A DNA stretch of 64,000 bases from Burkholderiaceae bacterium (GTDB taxonomy: Bacteria; Pseudomonadota; Gammaproteobacteria; Burkholderiales; Burkholderiaceae_C), in the NCBI GenBank assembly GCA_024235915.1, contig JACKLO010000008.1:1-64000 (forward strand). The letters run 5' to 3'. A program made the position numbers and the translations under genes. Of the stretch, positions 39,997 through 49,840 are shown piece by piece. A model generated the notes under the pieces. The model searched no databases and was not told the origin of the DNA. It was given only the letters and a program-made list of their open reading frames with translations. Position 1 is the stretch's first letter; each line of letters opens with the position of its first letter.

Positions 39997-41379
39997 ATGA
40001 CCACGTCACGCAGCACGGCCGAGTGGCAGGCGCTGGACGCCGCCCACTTCCTGCACCCGTTCACGGACTTCCAGTCGCTGGCCGCACGCGGCAGCCGCGT
40101 GATCACCAAGGCCGACGGGATCTGGCTGACCGACAGCGACGGGCAGCGCATCCTGGACGCCATGTCGGGCCTGTGGTGCGTCAACGTCGGCTATGGGCAG
40201 CAGGCCCTGGTGGACGCGGCCACGCAGCAGCTGCGCGAGCTGCCCTTCTACAACGCCTTCTTCCAGACCGCCACGCCACCGGCCATCGAACTGGCCGCGC
40301 TGCTGGCCGAGGTGACGCCGCCGCAGTTCAAGCACGTGTTCTTTGCCGGCAGCGGCAGCGAGGGCAACGACACCGTGGTGCGCATGGTGCGCCGCTACTG
40401 GGACCTGATGGGCCAGCCGCAGCGCCAGGTCATCGTCAGTCGCGTCAACGCCTACCACGGCAGCACCATGGCTGGCGCGTCGCTGGGCGGGATGAGCGGC
40501 ATGCACGCCCAGGGTGGATTGCCGATTCCCGGCATCGTGCACATCCAGCAACCGTACTGGCACGAGCATGGCCGACACCTGTCGAAGGACGAGTTCGGGC
40601 TCGTCGCCGCACGCTGGCTGGAGGACAAGATCCTGGAGGTCGGCCCCGACAAGGTGGCCGCGTTCATCGGCGAGCCGGTGCAGGGCGCCGGCGGCGTCAT
40701 CGTGCCCCCGGCCACCTACTGGCCCGAGATCCAGCGCATCTGCGACCGCCACGGCATCCTGCTCGTGAGCGACGAGGTCATCACCGGCTTCGGCCGCACC
40801 GGCCAGTGGTTCGGCTGCGAGACGATGGGTTTCCGACCCGACCTGATGACCTTCGCCAAGGGCGTGACCAGCGGCTACCTGCCGCTGGGCGGCGTGATGG
40901 TGGGCGAACGCGTGGCCCGGGTGCTGATCGAGCACGGCGGTGAGTTCAACCACGGCTACACCTATTCCGGCCACCCGGTGGCCTGCGCGGTGGCGCTGGC
41001 CAACCTCCGGCTGATCCAGGACCTGAAGCTGGTCGAACACGTGCGCGACGATGTCGGCCCGTATCTTGCTGAACGCTTCGAATCGCTGCGCGGGCACCCG
41101 CTCGTGGGCGACGTCGACGCCTGCGGAATGATGGCCGCCCTGCTGCTCGTGAAGGACAAGACCGATGGCACGCCCTTCCCGCCCGACCTGGGCGTGGGCA
41201 TGGTCTGCCGTGGCCACTGCTTCCGCGAGGGCCTGATCATGCGCGCCGTGGGCGACCGCATGATCGTGGCACCGCCGCTGGTGATGACGCGCGCCGACGT
41301 CGACCGCATGATGGACCTGATCCACCGCTGCCTCGATCTGACGCTGGCCGACGCCCGGGCACACGGCTGGCTCGCTTAG
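39997..41379 (+). CDS. spuC: Putrescine-pyruvate aminotransferase
   Basis: 460 aa. Class III enzyme of the SpuC type: HPFTDFQSLAARGSRVITKA at the N-terminus, MSGLWCVNVGYG, FFAGSGSEGNDTVVRMVRRY, LLVSDEVITGFGRTG and the PLP Lys in MTFAKGVTSGYLPLGG. It converts putrescine to 4-aminobutyraldehyde using pyruvate, a route parallel to the glutamylated pathway encoded upstream. It follows puuA by 13 bp. Together with bauA it gives the operon two omega-aminotransferases. Confidence 0.92.
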   Translation: MTTSRSTAEWQALDAAHFLHPFTDFQSLAARGSRVITKADGIWLTDSDGQRILDAMSGLWCVNVGYGQQALVDAATQQLRELPFYNAFFQTATPPAIELAALLAEVTPPQFKHVFFAGSGSEGNDTVVRMVRRYWDLMGQPQRQVIVSRVNAYHGSTMAGASLGGMSGMHAQGGLPIPGIVHIQQPYWHEHGRHLSKDEFGLVAARWLEDKILEVGPDKVAAFIGEPVQGAGGVIVPPATYWPEIQRICDRHGILLVSDEVITGFGRTGQWFGCETMGFRPDLMTFAKGVTSGYLPLGGVMVGERVARVLIEHGGEFNHGYTYSGHPVACAVALANLRLIQDLKLVEHVRDDVGPYLAERFESLRGHPLVGDVDACGMMAALLLVKDKTDGTPFPPDLGVGMVCRGHCFREGLIMRAVGDRMIVAPPLVMTRADVDRMMDLIHRCLDLTLADARAHGWLA

Positions 41380-41438
41380 ACTCCCGCCCCAACATCGGCA
41401 ACCGCCCCGACCTGCCCTTCCCCCTGGAGGTTCCCACC

Positions 41439-42551
41439 ATGTCGCTGAAGCCCCTTCTCGCCCTCGGTGCCATCGCGTCCGCGCTGACCCTGGTGTCCGC
41501 GCCGGCCGCTGCCCAGGAGGAGGAAAAGGTCCTCAACATCTACAACTGGTCGGACTACATCGCCGAGGACACGATCGCCAATTTCGAGAAGGAAACCGGC
41601 ATCAAGGTCCGCTACGACAACTTCGACAACAACGAGATCGTGCACGCCAAGCTCGTGGCCGGAAAGACCGGCTACGACCTGATCGTGCCCTCGTCCAACT
41701 GGGCCAAGCTGCAGATCGACGGCGGCCTGCTGCGCAAGCTGGACAAGGACAAGATCCCCAACCTGAAGAACCTGGATCCGGCGCTGCAGGCCCAGCTGGC
41801 CAAGATGGACCCGGGCAACCAGTACATGGTGAACTGGCTGTGGGGCTACACCACGGTGGGCATCAACGTCGACAAGGTCAAGGCCGCGCTGGGCAGCACG
41901 CCGATGCCGGCCAACGCCTGGGACCTGGTCTTCAACCCGGAATACGTGAGCAAGCTGCGCAGCTGCGGCGTGTCCTTCCTCGACTCCGCCACCGAGATCC
42001 TGCCCGCGGCACTGCACTACATCGGCAAGCCGGCCTACAGCAAGACGGCGTCGGACTACGCTGCGGCCGCTCAGATGCTCAAGAAGGTGCGGCCCTACGT
42101 CACGCTGTTCAGCTCGTCGGGCTACATCAACGACATGGCCGGCGGCTCGATCTGCGTGGCCATCGGCTGGTCGGGCGACATCAGCCAGGCCCGCCAGCGC
42201 GCCATCGACGGGAAGACCGGCCAGAACATCGAGACCCTGATCCCGTCCACCGGCGGCATCCTGTTCTTCGACGTGATGGTGATCCCGGCCGATGCACCGC
42301 GCCCCGGCAACGCGCAGAAGTTCATCGACTACATCCTGCGCCCCGAGGTGCACGCCGGCCTGACCAACAAGGTGCTGTACGCCAACCCGAACCCGGCGTC
42401 CAAGAAGTTCGTGCGCGCCGACGTGGCCAACAACCCCAGCGTGTTCCTGTCGCCGGCCGACCTGGGCAAGATGGTGGCGCCCGACGCCATCAACAACGAC
42501 CTGCGGCGCCTGATGACGCGCACCTTCACGTCCTTCAAGACCGGCCTCTGA
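41439..42551 (+). CDS. potF: Putrescine/polyamine-binding periplasmic protein
   Basis: 370 aa. The signal peptide is cleaved near APAAAQEEE. The mature protein begins KVLNIYNWSDYIAEDTI, the PotD/PotF hallmark, and continues YDLIVPSSNWAKLQIDGG and GYINDMAGGSICVAIGWSGD. It captures putrescine (or spermidine) and hands it to the PotGHI transporter encoded next. The 59-bp gap upstream has a good GGAGG. Confidence 0.94.
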   Translation: MSLKPLLALGAIASALTLVSAPAAAQEEEKVLNIYNWSDYIAEDTIANFEKETGIKVRYDNFDNNEIVHAKLVAGKTGYDLIVPSSNWAKLQIDGGLLRKLDKDKIPNLKNLDPALQAQLAKMDPGNQYMVNWLWGYTTVGINVDKVKAALGSTPMPANAWDLVFNPEYVSKLRSCGVSFLDSATEILPAALHYIGKPAYSKTASDYAAAAQMLKKVRPYVTLFSSSGYINDMAGGSICVAIGWSGDISQARQRAIDGKTGQNIETLIPSTGGILFFDVMVIPADAPRPGNAQKFIDYILRPEVHAGLTNKVLYANPNPASKKFVRADVANNPSVFLSPADLGKMVAPDAINNDLRRLMTRTFTSFKTGL

Positions 42552-42568
42552 CCGGGAGCCCGCCCGCG

Positions 42569-43672
<1,104 letters not shown>

Positions 43673-43685
43673 GGGCAGGATCAGG

Positions 43686-44606
43686 ATGGAACGCCTGAAG
43701 TCCGTCTTCAGCAGCCGCGCGCCGGTCATCGGCGTGCCGTACGCGTTCCTGCTGCTGTTCTTCCTGCTGCCCTTCCTGGTGGTGATGAAGATCAGCGTGT
43801 CCGAGATGGAGGTCGTGACCTTCAAGGACCTGCTGACCTGGGAAGAGGGCGTGCTGCAGCTGACGCTGAAGTTCGGCAACTACCTCTACATCCTCGAGGA
43901 CCCGCTCTACGTCAGCACCTACCTGTCCAGCGTCAAGTACGCGGCCGCCACGACGGTGCTGTGCCTGTTCATCGGCTACCCGTTCGCGTACTTCATGGCG
44001 CGCGCCAAACCGACCCTGCAGCCGGCGCTGCTGATGCTGGTGATGCTGCCCTTCTGGACCAGCTTCCTGCTGCGCGTCTATGCCTGGAAGGGCCTGCTGT
44101 CGGAGAACGGCTGGGTGCACGATGCCCTGGTGGGCACCGGCGTGGACCAGCTGCTGTTCGCGCTCGGCCTGATCCCGGCGCCGGGCAAGCTGATGAACAC
44201 GCCGTTCTCGCTGGTGCTGGGCATGGCGTACACCTACCTGCCCTTCATGATCCTGCCGCTGTACGGCAATCTGGCCAAGCTGGACCTGCGGCTGCTCGAA
44301 GCCGCGGCCGACCTCGGCGCCAGCCCGTGGACGGCGTTCTGGAAGGTGACGGTGCCGCTGTCGCGTGCCGGCATCATCGCCGGGTCCATGCTGGTGTTCA
44401 TCCCCTGCGTCGGCGAATACGTGATCCCGGAACTGCTGGGCGGGCCGGAGACGCTGATGATCGGCCGCGTGATGTGGGACGAGTTCTTCGCCAACAACGA
44501 CTGGCCGATGGCGTCCAGCGTCGCCGTGGTGATGATCCTGCTCATCATCGTGCCGCTGGCGCTGTTCAACAAGTACCAGGCGGAAAGCCAGGAGTCGCAG
44601 CGATGA
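43686..44606 (+). CDS. potH: Polyamine ABC transporter permease 1
   Basis: 306 aa, about six transmembrane helices (YAFLLLFFLLPFLVVMKI, ALLMLVMLPFWTSFLLRVYA, SVAVVMILLIIVPLALFNKY). The EAA loop EAAADLGASPWTAFWKVTVP contacts the ATPase. It forms a heterodimeric channel with PotI. It overlaps the next gene by ATGA at 44603. The length and topology are normal for PotH/PotB. Confidence 0.93.
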   Translation: MERLKSVFSSRAPVIGVPYAFLLLFFLLPFLVVMKISVSEMEVVTFKDLLTWEEGVLQLTLKFGNYLYILEDPLYVSTYLSSVKYAAATTVLCLFIGYPFAYFMARAKPTLQPALLMLVMLPFWTSFLLRVYAWKGLLSENGWVHDALVGTGVDQLLFALGLIPAPGKLMNTPFSLVLGMAYTYLPFMILPLYGNLAKLDLRLLEAAADLGASPWTAFWKVTVPLSRAGIIAGSMLVFIPCVGEYVIPELLGGPETLMIGRVMWDEFFANNDWPMASSVAVVMILLIIVPLALFNKYQAESQESQR

Positions 44607-45442
44607 AGACCGCGGACGTCAACCGCTGGTTCGCGCGCGGCTGGCTGGCCGCGGGCTTCGTGTTCCTGTACCTGCCCATCGTGGCGCTGGTGGTCTTTTC
44701 GTTCAACGACTCGCCGGTGCCCAATGCCTGGCGCGGCTTCACGCTCAAGTGGTACCGCGATCTCGCCACCGACGGCGAGATCATCGCCGGCCTGTGGCTG
44801 AGCCTGAAGATCGCCTTCTTCACCGCCTGCGGCGCGGTGGTGCTGGGCACGCTGGCCGCGTTCTCGCTCGTCAAGTACAAGCGCTTCTTCGGTCGCACGG
44901 TGTTCTCCGGCATGGTCAACGCGCCGCTGGTGATGCCCGAAGTGGTGGTGGGCCTGTCGCTGCTGCTGATGCTGGTGAGCGTGCAGCGCGCAGTCGGCTG
45001 GCCCGACCGCGGCATGATGACGATCTGGTTCGGCCACCTGCTGCTGGGCGTGGCCTATGCCACCGTGGTCATCCAGGCGAGGTTGCGCGACCTGAACCCG
45101 CAGCTGGAGGAAGCCGCGATGGACCTGGGCGCGAAGCCGCCGCAGGTCTTCTGGCTGGTGACACTGCCGATGATCGCGCAGGCCCTGGCGTCGGCCTGGC
45201 TGCTGACCTTCACGATCTCGCTGGACGACGTCGTCATCTCCGCCTTCCTGTCCGGGCCGGGTGCGACGACGATGCCGCTGGTGATCTTTTCGCGCGCGCG
45301 CCTGGGGCTGGACCCCAGCGTCAACGCCGTGGCCACGATCATCGTGGCCGTGGTGGCCGTTGGCGTGGTACTGGCGAGCTGGCTGATCGCACGTGCCGAG
45401 CGTCGGCACGCGCAGGAGATGGCGGCCGCCACGCGCGGCTGA
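44603..45442 (+). CDS. potI: Polyamine ABC transporter permease 2
   Basis: 279 aa. Helices include GFVFLYLPIVALVVFSF, GAVVLGTLAAFSLV, VVVGLSLLLMLV and VATIIVAVVAVGVVLASWL. The EAA loop is EEAAMDLGAKPPQVFWLVTL, and FTISLDDVVISAFLSGPG is the conserved C-terminal permease segment of PotI/PotC. It is coupled to potH by a four-base overlap. Confidence 0.93.
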   Translation: MKTADVNRWFARGWLAAGFVFLYLPIVALVVFSFNDSPVPNAWRGFTLKWYRDLATDGEIIAGLWLSLKIAFFTACGAVVLGTLAAFSLVKYKRFFGRTVFSGMVNAPLVMPEVVVGLSLLLMLVSVQRAVGWPDRGMMTIWFGHLLLGVAYATVVIQARLRDLNPQLEEAAMDLGAKPPQVFWLVTLPMIAQALASAWLLTFTISLDDVVISAFLSGPGATTMPLVIFSRARLGLDPSVNAVATIIVAVVAVGVVLASWLIARAERRHAQEMAAATRG

Positions 45443-45471
45443 ACCCGAGGATTCTTCGAGGAGAGCGACTG

Positions 45472-46857
45472 ATGAACACCGTTCGTCCCACCCTGCTGGC
45501 GCTGGCCCTGGCCGCCGCCTTCCCGGCGCTGGCGCAGACCAGCAACGACCAGATCCTGCAGGAGCTGCGCGCCCTGCGCGAGCGCGTCAACCAGCTGGAA
45601 GCCCAGCTGAAGGCGGCGCAGGAGAAACCCAAGGAAGCCGCCAGCCCGCAATGGGGCATGACCCCGGAGCAGGTGCAGGAGTTCAACCGCATCGCCATCA
45701 AGACCGAGTCGCTGCAGGACAGCTTCACCGACCAGGGCTTCAAGGGCCTGGTGATCAACGGCATGATGGACCCGACGTTCATCTGGACCAACACGCGCGG
45801 CGGCAGCTTCGCCTTCCTGAACGCCTTCGGCGGCAACGGCGACGATTTCTCGTACCCCGACGACGGCTTCGGCTACGACAACTCCTACTTCGGCCAGGTG
45901 CGGCTCGACTTCCAGAAGGAGACCGAGGACGGCACCCGCTGGCGCCTGACGCTGGCGCCGCAGAAGAATGCGTCGTCCGGCTACAACCTGGGTTCGATCA
46001 TCCACGAGGCCAGCGTCTCGATGGAGCTCACCGACAACCAGACGCGCCTGTGGGTGGGCCAGATCCCCGACTGGTCCGGGTACGAGTACGCCTGGAGCGA
46101 CCAGCAGCCGCTGATCACGCACAACCTGCTGTTCGACTTCACGCTGCCGAGCTTCTACACGGGTGCGGCCATCGACATCACGCGCGGCAAGTGGTGGACG
46201 CGGGTGTTCCTGGGCAACATGAACGCCAGCCGCTACGACCGCGACAACAAGGCCGAGGTGCTGGCCTACCGGGTGGACTACTCCAAGGGCGAGTTCGACG
46301 GCTGGGGCTTTGCCGGCGTGCACGGCAAGAGCTTCGGCGCCGGCATCCACGCGCTGGAGCTCGACGGCTACTACATCCGCGGCGACTGGACGCTGCAGGG
46401 CCAGCTGGCCTGGGGCCGCATCGAGGACGGTGCCGCCGACGGCGACGCCGAATGGACGGGCCTGTCCGGCCTGGCGGCCTACAACTTCACGCCGCGCCTG
46501 AAGGGCATCGTGCGCGCGGACTACGTCAAGAACGACAAGAACGGCGGCGGCATCTTCGGCTCGGTGCCGGGCTGCGCCGACGACGACTGCAACCTGGTGG
46601 TCGCCGACGGCCGCAACGGCTTCGGCCCGCAGATGGTGTTCGACAGCGGCACCGGCACCTGGGGTGCCGACCCGTCGGGCAAGGGCAACAACCGCTACGC
46701 GCTGTCGCTCGGGCTGTCCTACCTCTACGGCCTGAACACCACCTTCAAGGTCGAGTACAGGCTCGATGGCGCCAGCGGCAACGCCTTCATCGGTGCCCAG
46801 GGCAACTACCGCAAGACCAACCACCTGCTGGGCACCTCGGTGGTCGTGACCTTCTGA
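45472..46857 (+). CDS. DUF3138 outer-membrane protein
   Basis: 461 aa. A signal peptide ends at PALAQTSN. A coiled coil of about 20 residues (ILQELRALRERVNQLEAQLK) precedes a large beta-rich domain (RWRLTLAPQ, MELTDNQTRLWVGQIPDW, YALSLGLSYLYGLNTTFKVE) ending in GTSVVVTF, with a C-terminal Phe as in outer-membrane barrels. DUF3138 is a betaproteobacterial family without proven function. In the middle of a polyamine operon it may be the outer-membrane uptake porin for amines; that is inference. GAGGAGAG precedes the ATG. Confidence 0.82.
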   Translation: MNTVRPTLLALALAAAFPALAQTSNDQILQELRALRERVNQLEAQLKAAQEKPKEAASPQWGMTPEQVQEFNRIAIKTESLQDSFTDQGFKGLVINGMMDPTFIWTNTRGGSFAFLNAFGGNGDDFSYPDDGFGYDNSYFGQVRLDFQKETEDGTRWRLTLAPQKNASSGYNLGSIIHEASVSMELTDNQTRLWVGQIPDWSGYEYAWSDQQPLITHNLLFDFTLPSFYTGAAIDITRGKWWTRVFLGNMNASRYDRDNKAEVLAYRVDYSKGEFDGWGFAGVHGKSFGAGIHALELDGYYIRGDWTLQGQLAWGRIEDGAADGDAEWTGLSGLAAYNFTPRLKGIVRADYVKNDKNGGGIFGSVPGCADDDCNLVVADGRNGFGPQMVFDSGTGTWGADPSGKGNNRYALSLGLSYLYGLNTTFKVEYRLDGASGNAFIGAQGNYRKTNHLLGTSVVVTF

Positions 46858-46874
46858 ACCCGACGGAGGCGGCG

Positions 46875-48377
46875 ATGGGCGCGAACGAACGCATCGACTG
46901 GACGGCCCGCGCTGCCGGCCTTGCCCCCGACGGGCGCGCCGTGATCGATGGCCGCCGCGTCGACGCTGCCGACGGCCAGGTCTTCGACAAGCACTCGCCG
47001 ATCGACGCTCGCCTGCTCGGCCACGTCGCCCGCGGCCAGGCCGCGGACGTCGATGCCGCCGTGCGCAGTGCCCGCGCCGCCTTCGACGACGGCCGCTGGG
47101 CGGGCAAGGCACCGGCGGCACGCAAGAAGATCCTGCAGCGCTTTGCCGAGAAGATCCTCGCGGCGAAGGACGAACTCGCTCTGCTCGAGACGCTGGACAT
47201 GGGCAAGCCCATCCAATACGCGCTGAGCGTGGACGTGCCGGCCACCGCGCGCACCATCGCCTGGTACGCCGAGGCCATCGACAAGGTCTACGATCAGATC
47301 GCGCCCACGGCCGCCAACGCGCTGGCACTGATCACGCGCGAGCCCATGGGCGTCGTGGGCGTCATCGTGCCCTGGAACTACCCGATGATCATGGCGGCCT
47401 GGAAGCTCGGGCCGGCCCTGGCCACGGGCAACTCGGTGGTGCTGAAACCCAGCGAGAAGAGCCCCTACACGGCCCTTCGGCTGGCCGAGCTGGCGGTGGA
47501 AGCCGGCATCCCGCCGGGCGTCTTCAACGTGGTGCCGGGCTACGGCCACGAAGCAGGCGAGGCCCTGGCGCTGCACATGGAGGTCGATGCCATCGGCTTC
47601 ACCGGCAGCACCCGCACCGGCCGGCGCATGCTGGAATACGCCGGGCGCAGCAACCTCAAGCGGGTCTACAACGAGCTCGGTGGCAAGTCGGCCTTCGTCG
47701 TCTTCCCGGACTTCGCCGACGTCGAACGCGCCGCGAAGACCGTGGCCGGCAGCATCTTCTTCAACCAGGGCGAGAGCTGCAATGCACCGTCGCGCGTGCT
47801 GGTCCACGCGAGCATCTCCGATCAGTTCGTCGACGTCGTGCGGGCCGAGGTGCCGCAGTACCAACCGGCCGACCCGCTGGACCCGGCCACGGTGATGGGC
47901 GCGCTGGTGGACGGCACGCAACTCAAGACCGTGCTCGGCTACATCGAGGCCGGCCAGGCCGAGGGCGCGCGGCTGGTGGCCGGCGGGCGCCAGGCGCGTG
48001 CCGAGACCGGCGGCTGCTACGTCGAACCCACGGTGTTCGACGGCGTGCTCAACGGTATGACCATCGCCCGCGAGGAGATCTTCGGCCCCGTGCTGTCGAT
48101 CATCCGCTTCGAGACCGAGGCCGAGGCCATCGCATTGGCCAACGCCAACGCCTACGGGTTGCAGGCCAGCGTCTGGAGCGACAACGTCAACCGGGCCCAC
48201 CGCGTGGCGCGCGCCCTGCGCGCCGGCACCGTGCACGTGAACCAGTACGACGAGGACGACATCACCGTGCCCTTCGGCGGCTACAAGCAGAGCGGCAACG
48301 GGCGCGACAAGAGCCTGCACGCGCTGGACAAGTACACCGAACTGAAGACCACCTGGCTGCGCATCGACCCGGCGTGA
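46875..48377 (+). CDS. puuC: Gamma-glutamyl-gamma-aminobutyraldehyde dehydrogenase
   Basis: 500 aa, aldehyde dehydrogenase superfamily. VPWNYPMIMAAWKLGPALA, YNELGGKSAFVVF (general-base Glu) and FFNQGESCNAPSRVLVH (catalytic Cys) are intact. In the Puu pathway it oxidises the aldehyde made by PuuB, or 4-aminobutyraldehyde from SpuC. The family also includes betaine aldehyde dehydrogenases; the operon favours PuuC/KauB-type function. Its stop overlaps the exporter start. Confidence 0.92.
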   Translation: MGANERIDWTARAAGLAPDGRAVIDGRRVDAADGQVFDKHSPIDARLLGHVARGQAADVDAAVRSARAAFDDGRWAGKAPAARKKILQRFAEKILAAKDELALLETLDMGKPIQYALSVDVPATARTIAWYAEAIDKVYDQIAPTAANALALITREPMGVVGVIVPWNYPMIMAAWKLGPALATGNSVVLKPSEKSPYTALRLAELAVEAGIPPGVFNVVPGYGHEAGEALALHMEVDAIGFTGSTRTGRRMLEYAGRSNLKRVYNELGGKSAFVVFPDFADVERAAKTVAGSIFFNQGESCNAPSRVLVHASISDQFVDVVRAEVPQYQPADPLDPATVMGALVDGTQLKTVLGYIEAGQAEGARLVAGGRQARAETGGCYVEPTVFDGVLNGMTIAREEIFGPVLSIIRFETEAEAIALANANAYGLQASVWSDNVNRAHRVARALRAGTVHVNQYDEDDITVPFGGYKQSGNGRDKSLHALDKYTELKTTWLRIDPA

Positions 48378-49312
48378 CGGCCCGCGGCACGTCCCCGGGC
48401 ATGGCCGGTGCAGCCCCCTGGCTGGCCTACGCCGCCCTGGCGTCCAGCATGGTGCTTGTGGGCAGCTACGTCGGGCTGTCCAAGCTGCTGGTGGGAGTGT
48501 TCCCGGTCTTCCTGCTGGCCTGGCTGCGCTTCGGCATCGCCGCGCTGGCCATGCCGCACTGGCTGCGCCGCGCGCCGGGCGAGCCGGCCTTGTCGCCTCG
48601 GGACCGCCGCCTGCTGTTCTGGGAAAGCTTCCTCGGCAACTTCGGCTTCTCCATCTGCATGCTGTTCGGTGTCGCCGCCACCTCGGCCGTGGCGGCCGGC
48701 GTGGTCATGGCCACCATGCCGGCCATGGTGGCGCTGTTGTCGCGGCTGTTCCTGGGCGACCGGCTCGATGCCCGCATGACCGCCGCCATCGTCTGCGCCG
48801 TTGCCGGCATCGGCGTGCTGGCCCTGCTGCGCGGCGGCCCGGCGGCGCCGGGCCCGTGGTGGGGCTACGCCTTGCTGGTCGGTGCGGTCGTCTGCGAGGC
48901 CAGTTACGTCGTCATCGGCAAGCAGCTCACCGGCGCCGTCTCCCCGCGCCGCATCAGCGCGCTCATCAACGCCTGGGGCCTGCTGCTGGTCACGCCGCTG
49001 GGGCTCTGGCAGGCCCTGTCGTTCGACTTCTCGCAGGTGGACACGCCCACCTGGGGCCTGATGGTGTTCTATGCCCTGGCGGCCAGCGTGGTGTCGGTCT
49101 GGCTGTGGATGCAGGGCCTGCGCACGGTGCCCGCGGCACGGGCCGGGGTGTTCTCGGTGCTGCTGCCGGTCACCGCCACCGCGGTGGGCGTGCTGGCCCT
49201 GGGCGAGCCGTTCGGGCTGCGGCAGGCCCTCGCAGGCAGCCTGGCACTGGCCGGTCTGCTGTTGGCGGTCTGGCCCGCCCCTGTCAAGGCTGCATCGCGC
49301 GCAACGCCTTGA
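48374..49312 (+). CDS. DMT-family (EamA) transporter
   Basis: 312 aa with a GTG start overlapping the puuC stop (GTGA). About ten transmembrane helices in two EamA repeats (AALASSMVLVGSYVGLSKLL, VFPVFLLAWLRFGIAALAM, AAGVVMATMPAMVALLSRLF, AARAGVFSVLLPVTATAVG). DMT proteins usually export metabolites or amino acids. Its co-translation with the putrescine operon suggests efflux of a pathway amine or product. The substrate is not visible in the sequence. An in-frame ATG nine codons later is an alternative start. Confidence 0.85.
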   Translation: MTARGTSPGMAGAAPWLAYAALASSMVLVGSYVGLSKLLVGVFPVFLLAWLRFGIAALAMPHWLRRAPGEPALSPRDRRLLFWESFLGNFGFSICMLFGVAATSAVAAGVVMATMPAMVALLSRLFLGDRLDARMTAAIVCAVAGIGVLALLRGGPAAPGPWWGYALLVGAVVCEASYVVIGKQLTGAVSPRRISALINAWGLLLVTPLGLWQALSFDFSQVDTPTWGLMVFYALAASVVSVWLWMQGLRTVPAARAGVFSVLLPVTATAVGVLALGEPFGLRQALAGSLALAGLLLAVWPAPVKAASRATP

Positions 49313-49334
49313 TTACATTTGAACAATTGCATTT

Positions 49335-49354
49335 TTGTGGCTTTCGTGCCACAA
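49335..49354. promoter_or_regulatory. 20-bp inverted repeat at the promoter of the small winged-helix gene
   Basis: TTGTGGC and GCCACAA are 7-bp inverted arms around TTTCGT. The right arm overlaps a plausible -10 (ACAATA, 49351-49356) paired with TTGCAT 18 bases upstream, so this could be an operator, perhaps autoregulatory. Confidence 0.55.
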
Positions 49355-49360
49355 TAGTGC

Positions 49361-49744
49361 ATGACTGATTCACGCCTGAACACCACGCTTCACCAAACCC
49401 TCGAAACCCTTGCCGCGACGCCCGCGGGCTTCTCCGTCAGCGACGTCACAGGGCATGCCCCGGAACAGGTCCGCCGCGCCGCGCAGGCCCTGGTGGCGGC
49501 CGGCCGGCTGCACCGCGCCACCGTCGGCACCCGCCGAGTGCGCTACTTCGCCAGCGCCGCCGGTGCCACCGCCTTCCTGAAGACACAGCCGTCCACCAGC
49601 CCGGCACGCGCCCTGGGCACCGCACGCACCAAGGCACGCTGGTCCGCGGACGAACCCGGCCTGATCACGGCCCAGACACGCATCATCAAGGCGCCGCCGC
49701 TGCCGCGCGACGTGCTGCGCACCAACACCTACCCGATGTACTGA
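49361..49744 (+). CDS. Putative small winged-helix DNA-binding protein (127 aa)
   Basis: The N-terminal half looks like a winged helix: LHQTLETLAATPAGFSVSDV, HAPEQVRRAAQALVAAGRLH, then a wing TVGTRRVRYFAS. The rest is Ala/Thr/Arg-rich and probably unstructured, ending RTNTYPMY. I do not recognise a named family. No Shine-Dalgarno is seen and the predicted -10 ends four bases before the ATG, so the mRNA may be leaderless. The gene stands alone between the polyamine and chemotaxis clusters. A transcriptional regulator of unknown target is the best guess. Confidence 0.7.
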   Translation: MTDSRLNTTLHQTLETLAATPAGFSVSDVTGHAPEQVRRAAQALVAAGRLHRATVGTRRVRYFASAAGATAFLKTQPSTSPARALGTARTKARWSADEPGLITAQTRIIKAPPLPRDVLRTNTYPMY

Positions 49745-49750
49745 CCAGCG

Positions 49751-49775
49751 CCCAGGGGCTGGACGCGCCCCTGGG
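49751..49775. terminator. Hairpin between the small winged-helix gene and a convergent receptor gene
   Basis: CCCAGGGGC (49751-49759) and GCCCCTGGG (49767-49775) form a perfect 9-bp GC-rich stem with a 7-base loop, between convergent genes. Its T-tract is weak. Confidence 0.65.
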
Positions 49776-49840
49776 GCCCTTGCGTCTCGCGCGCGAACGC
49801 AGTGGGCGAGGGTCGTCAGTCGAGGTCTGGGCCTGCCCGG

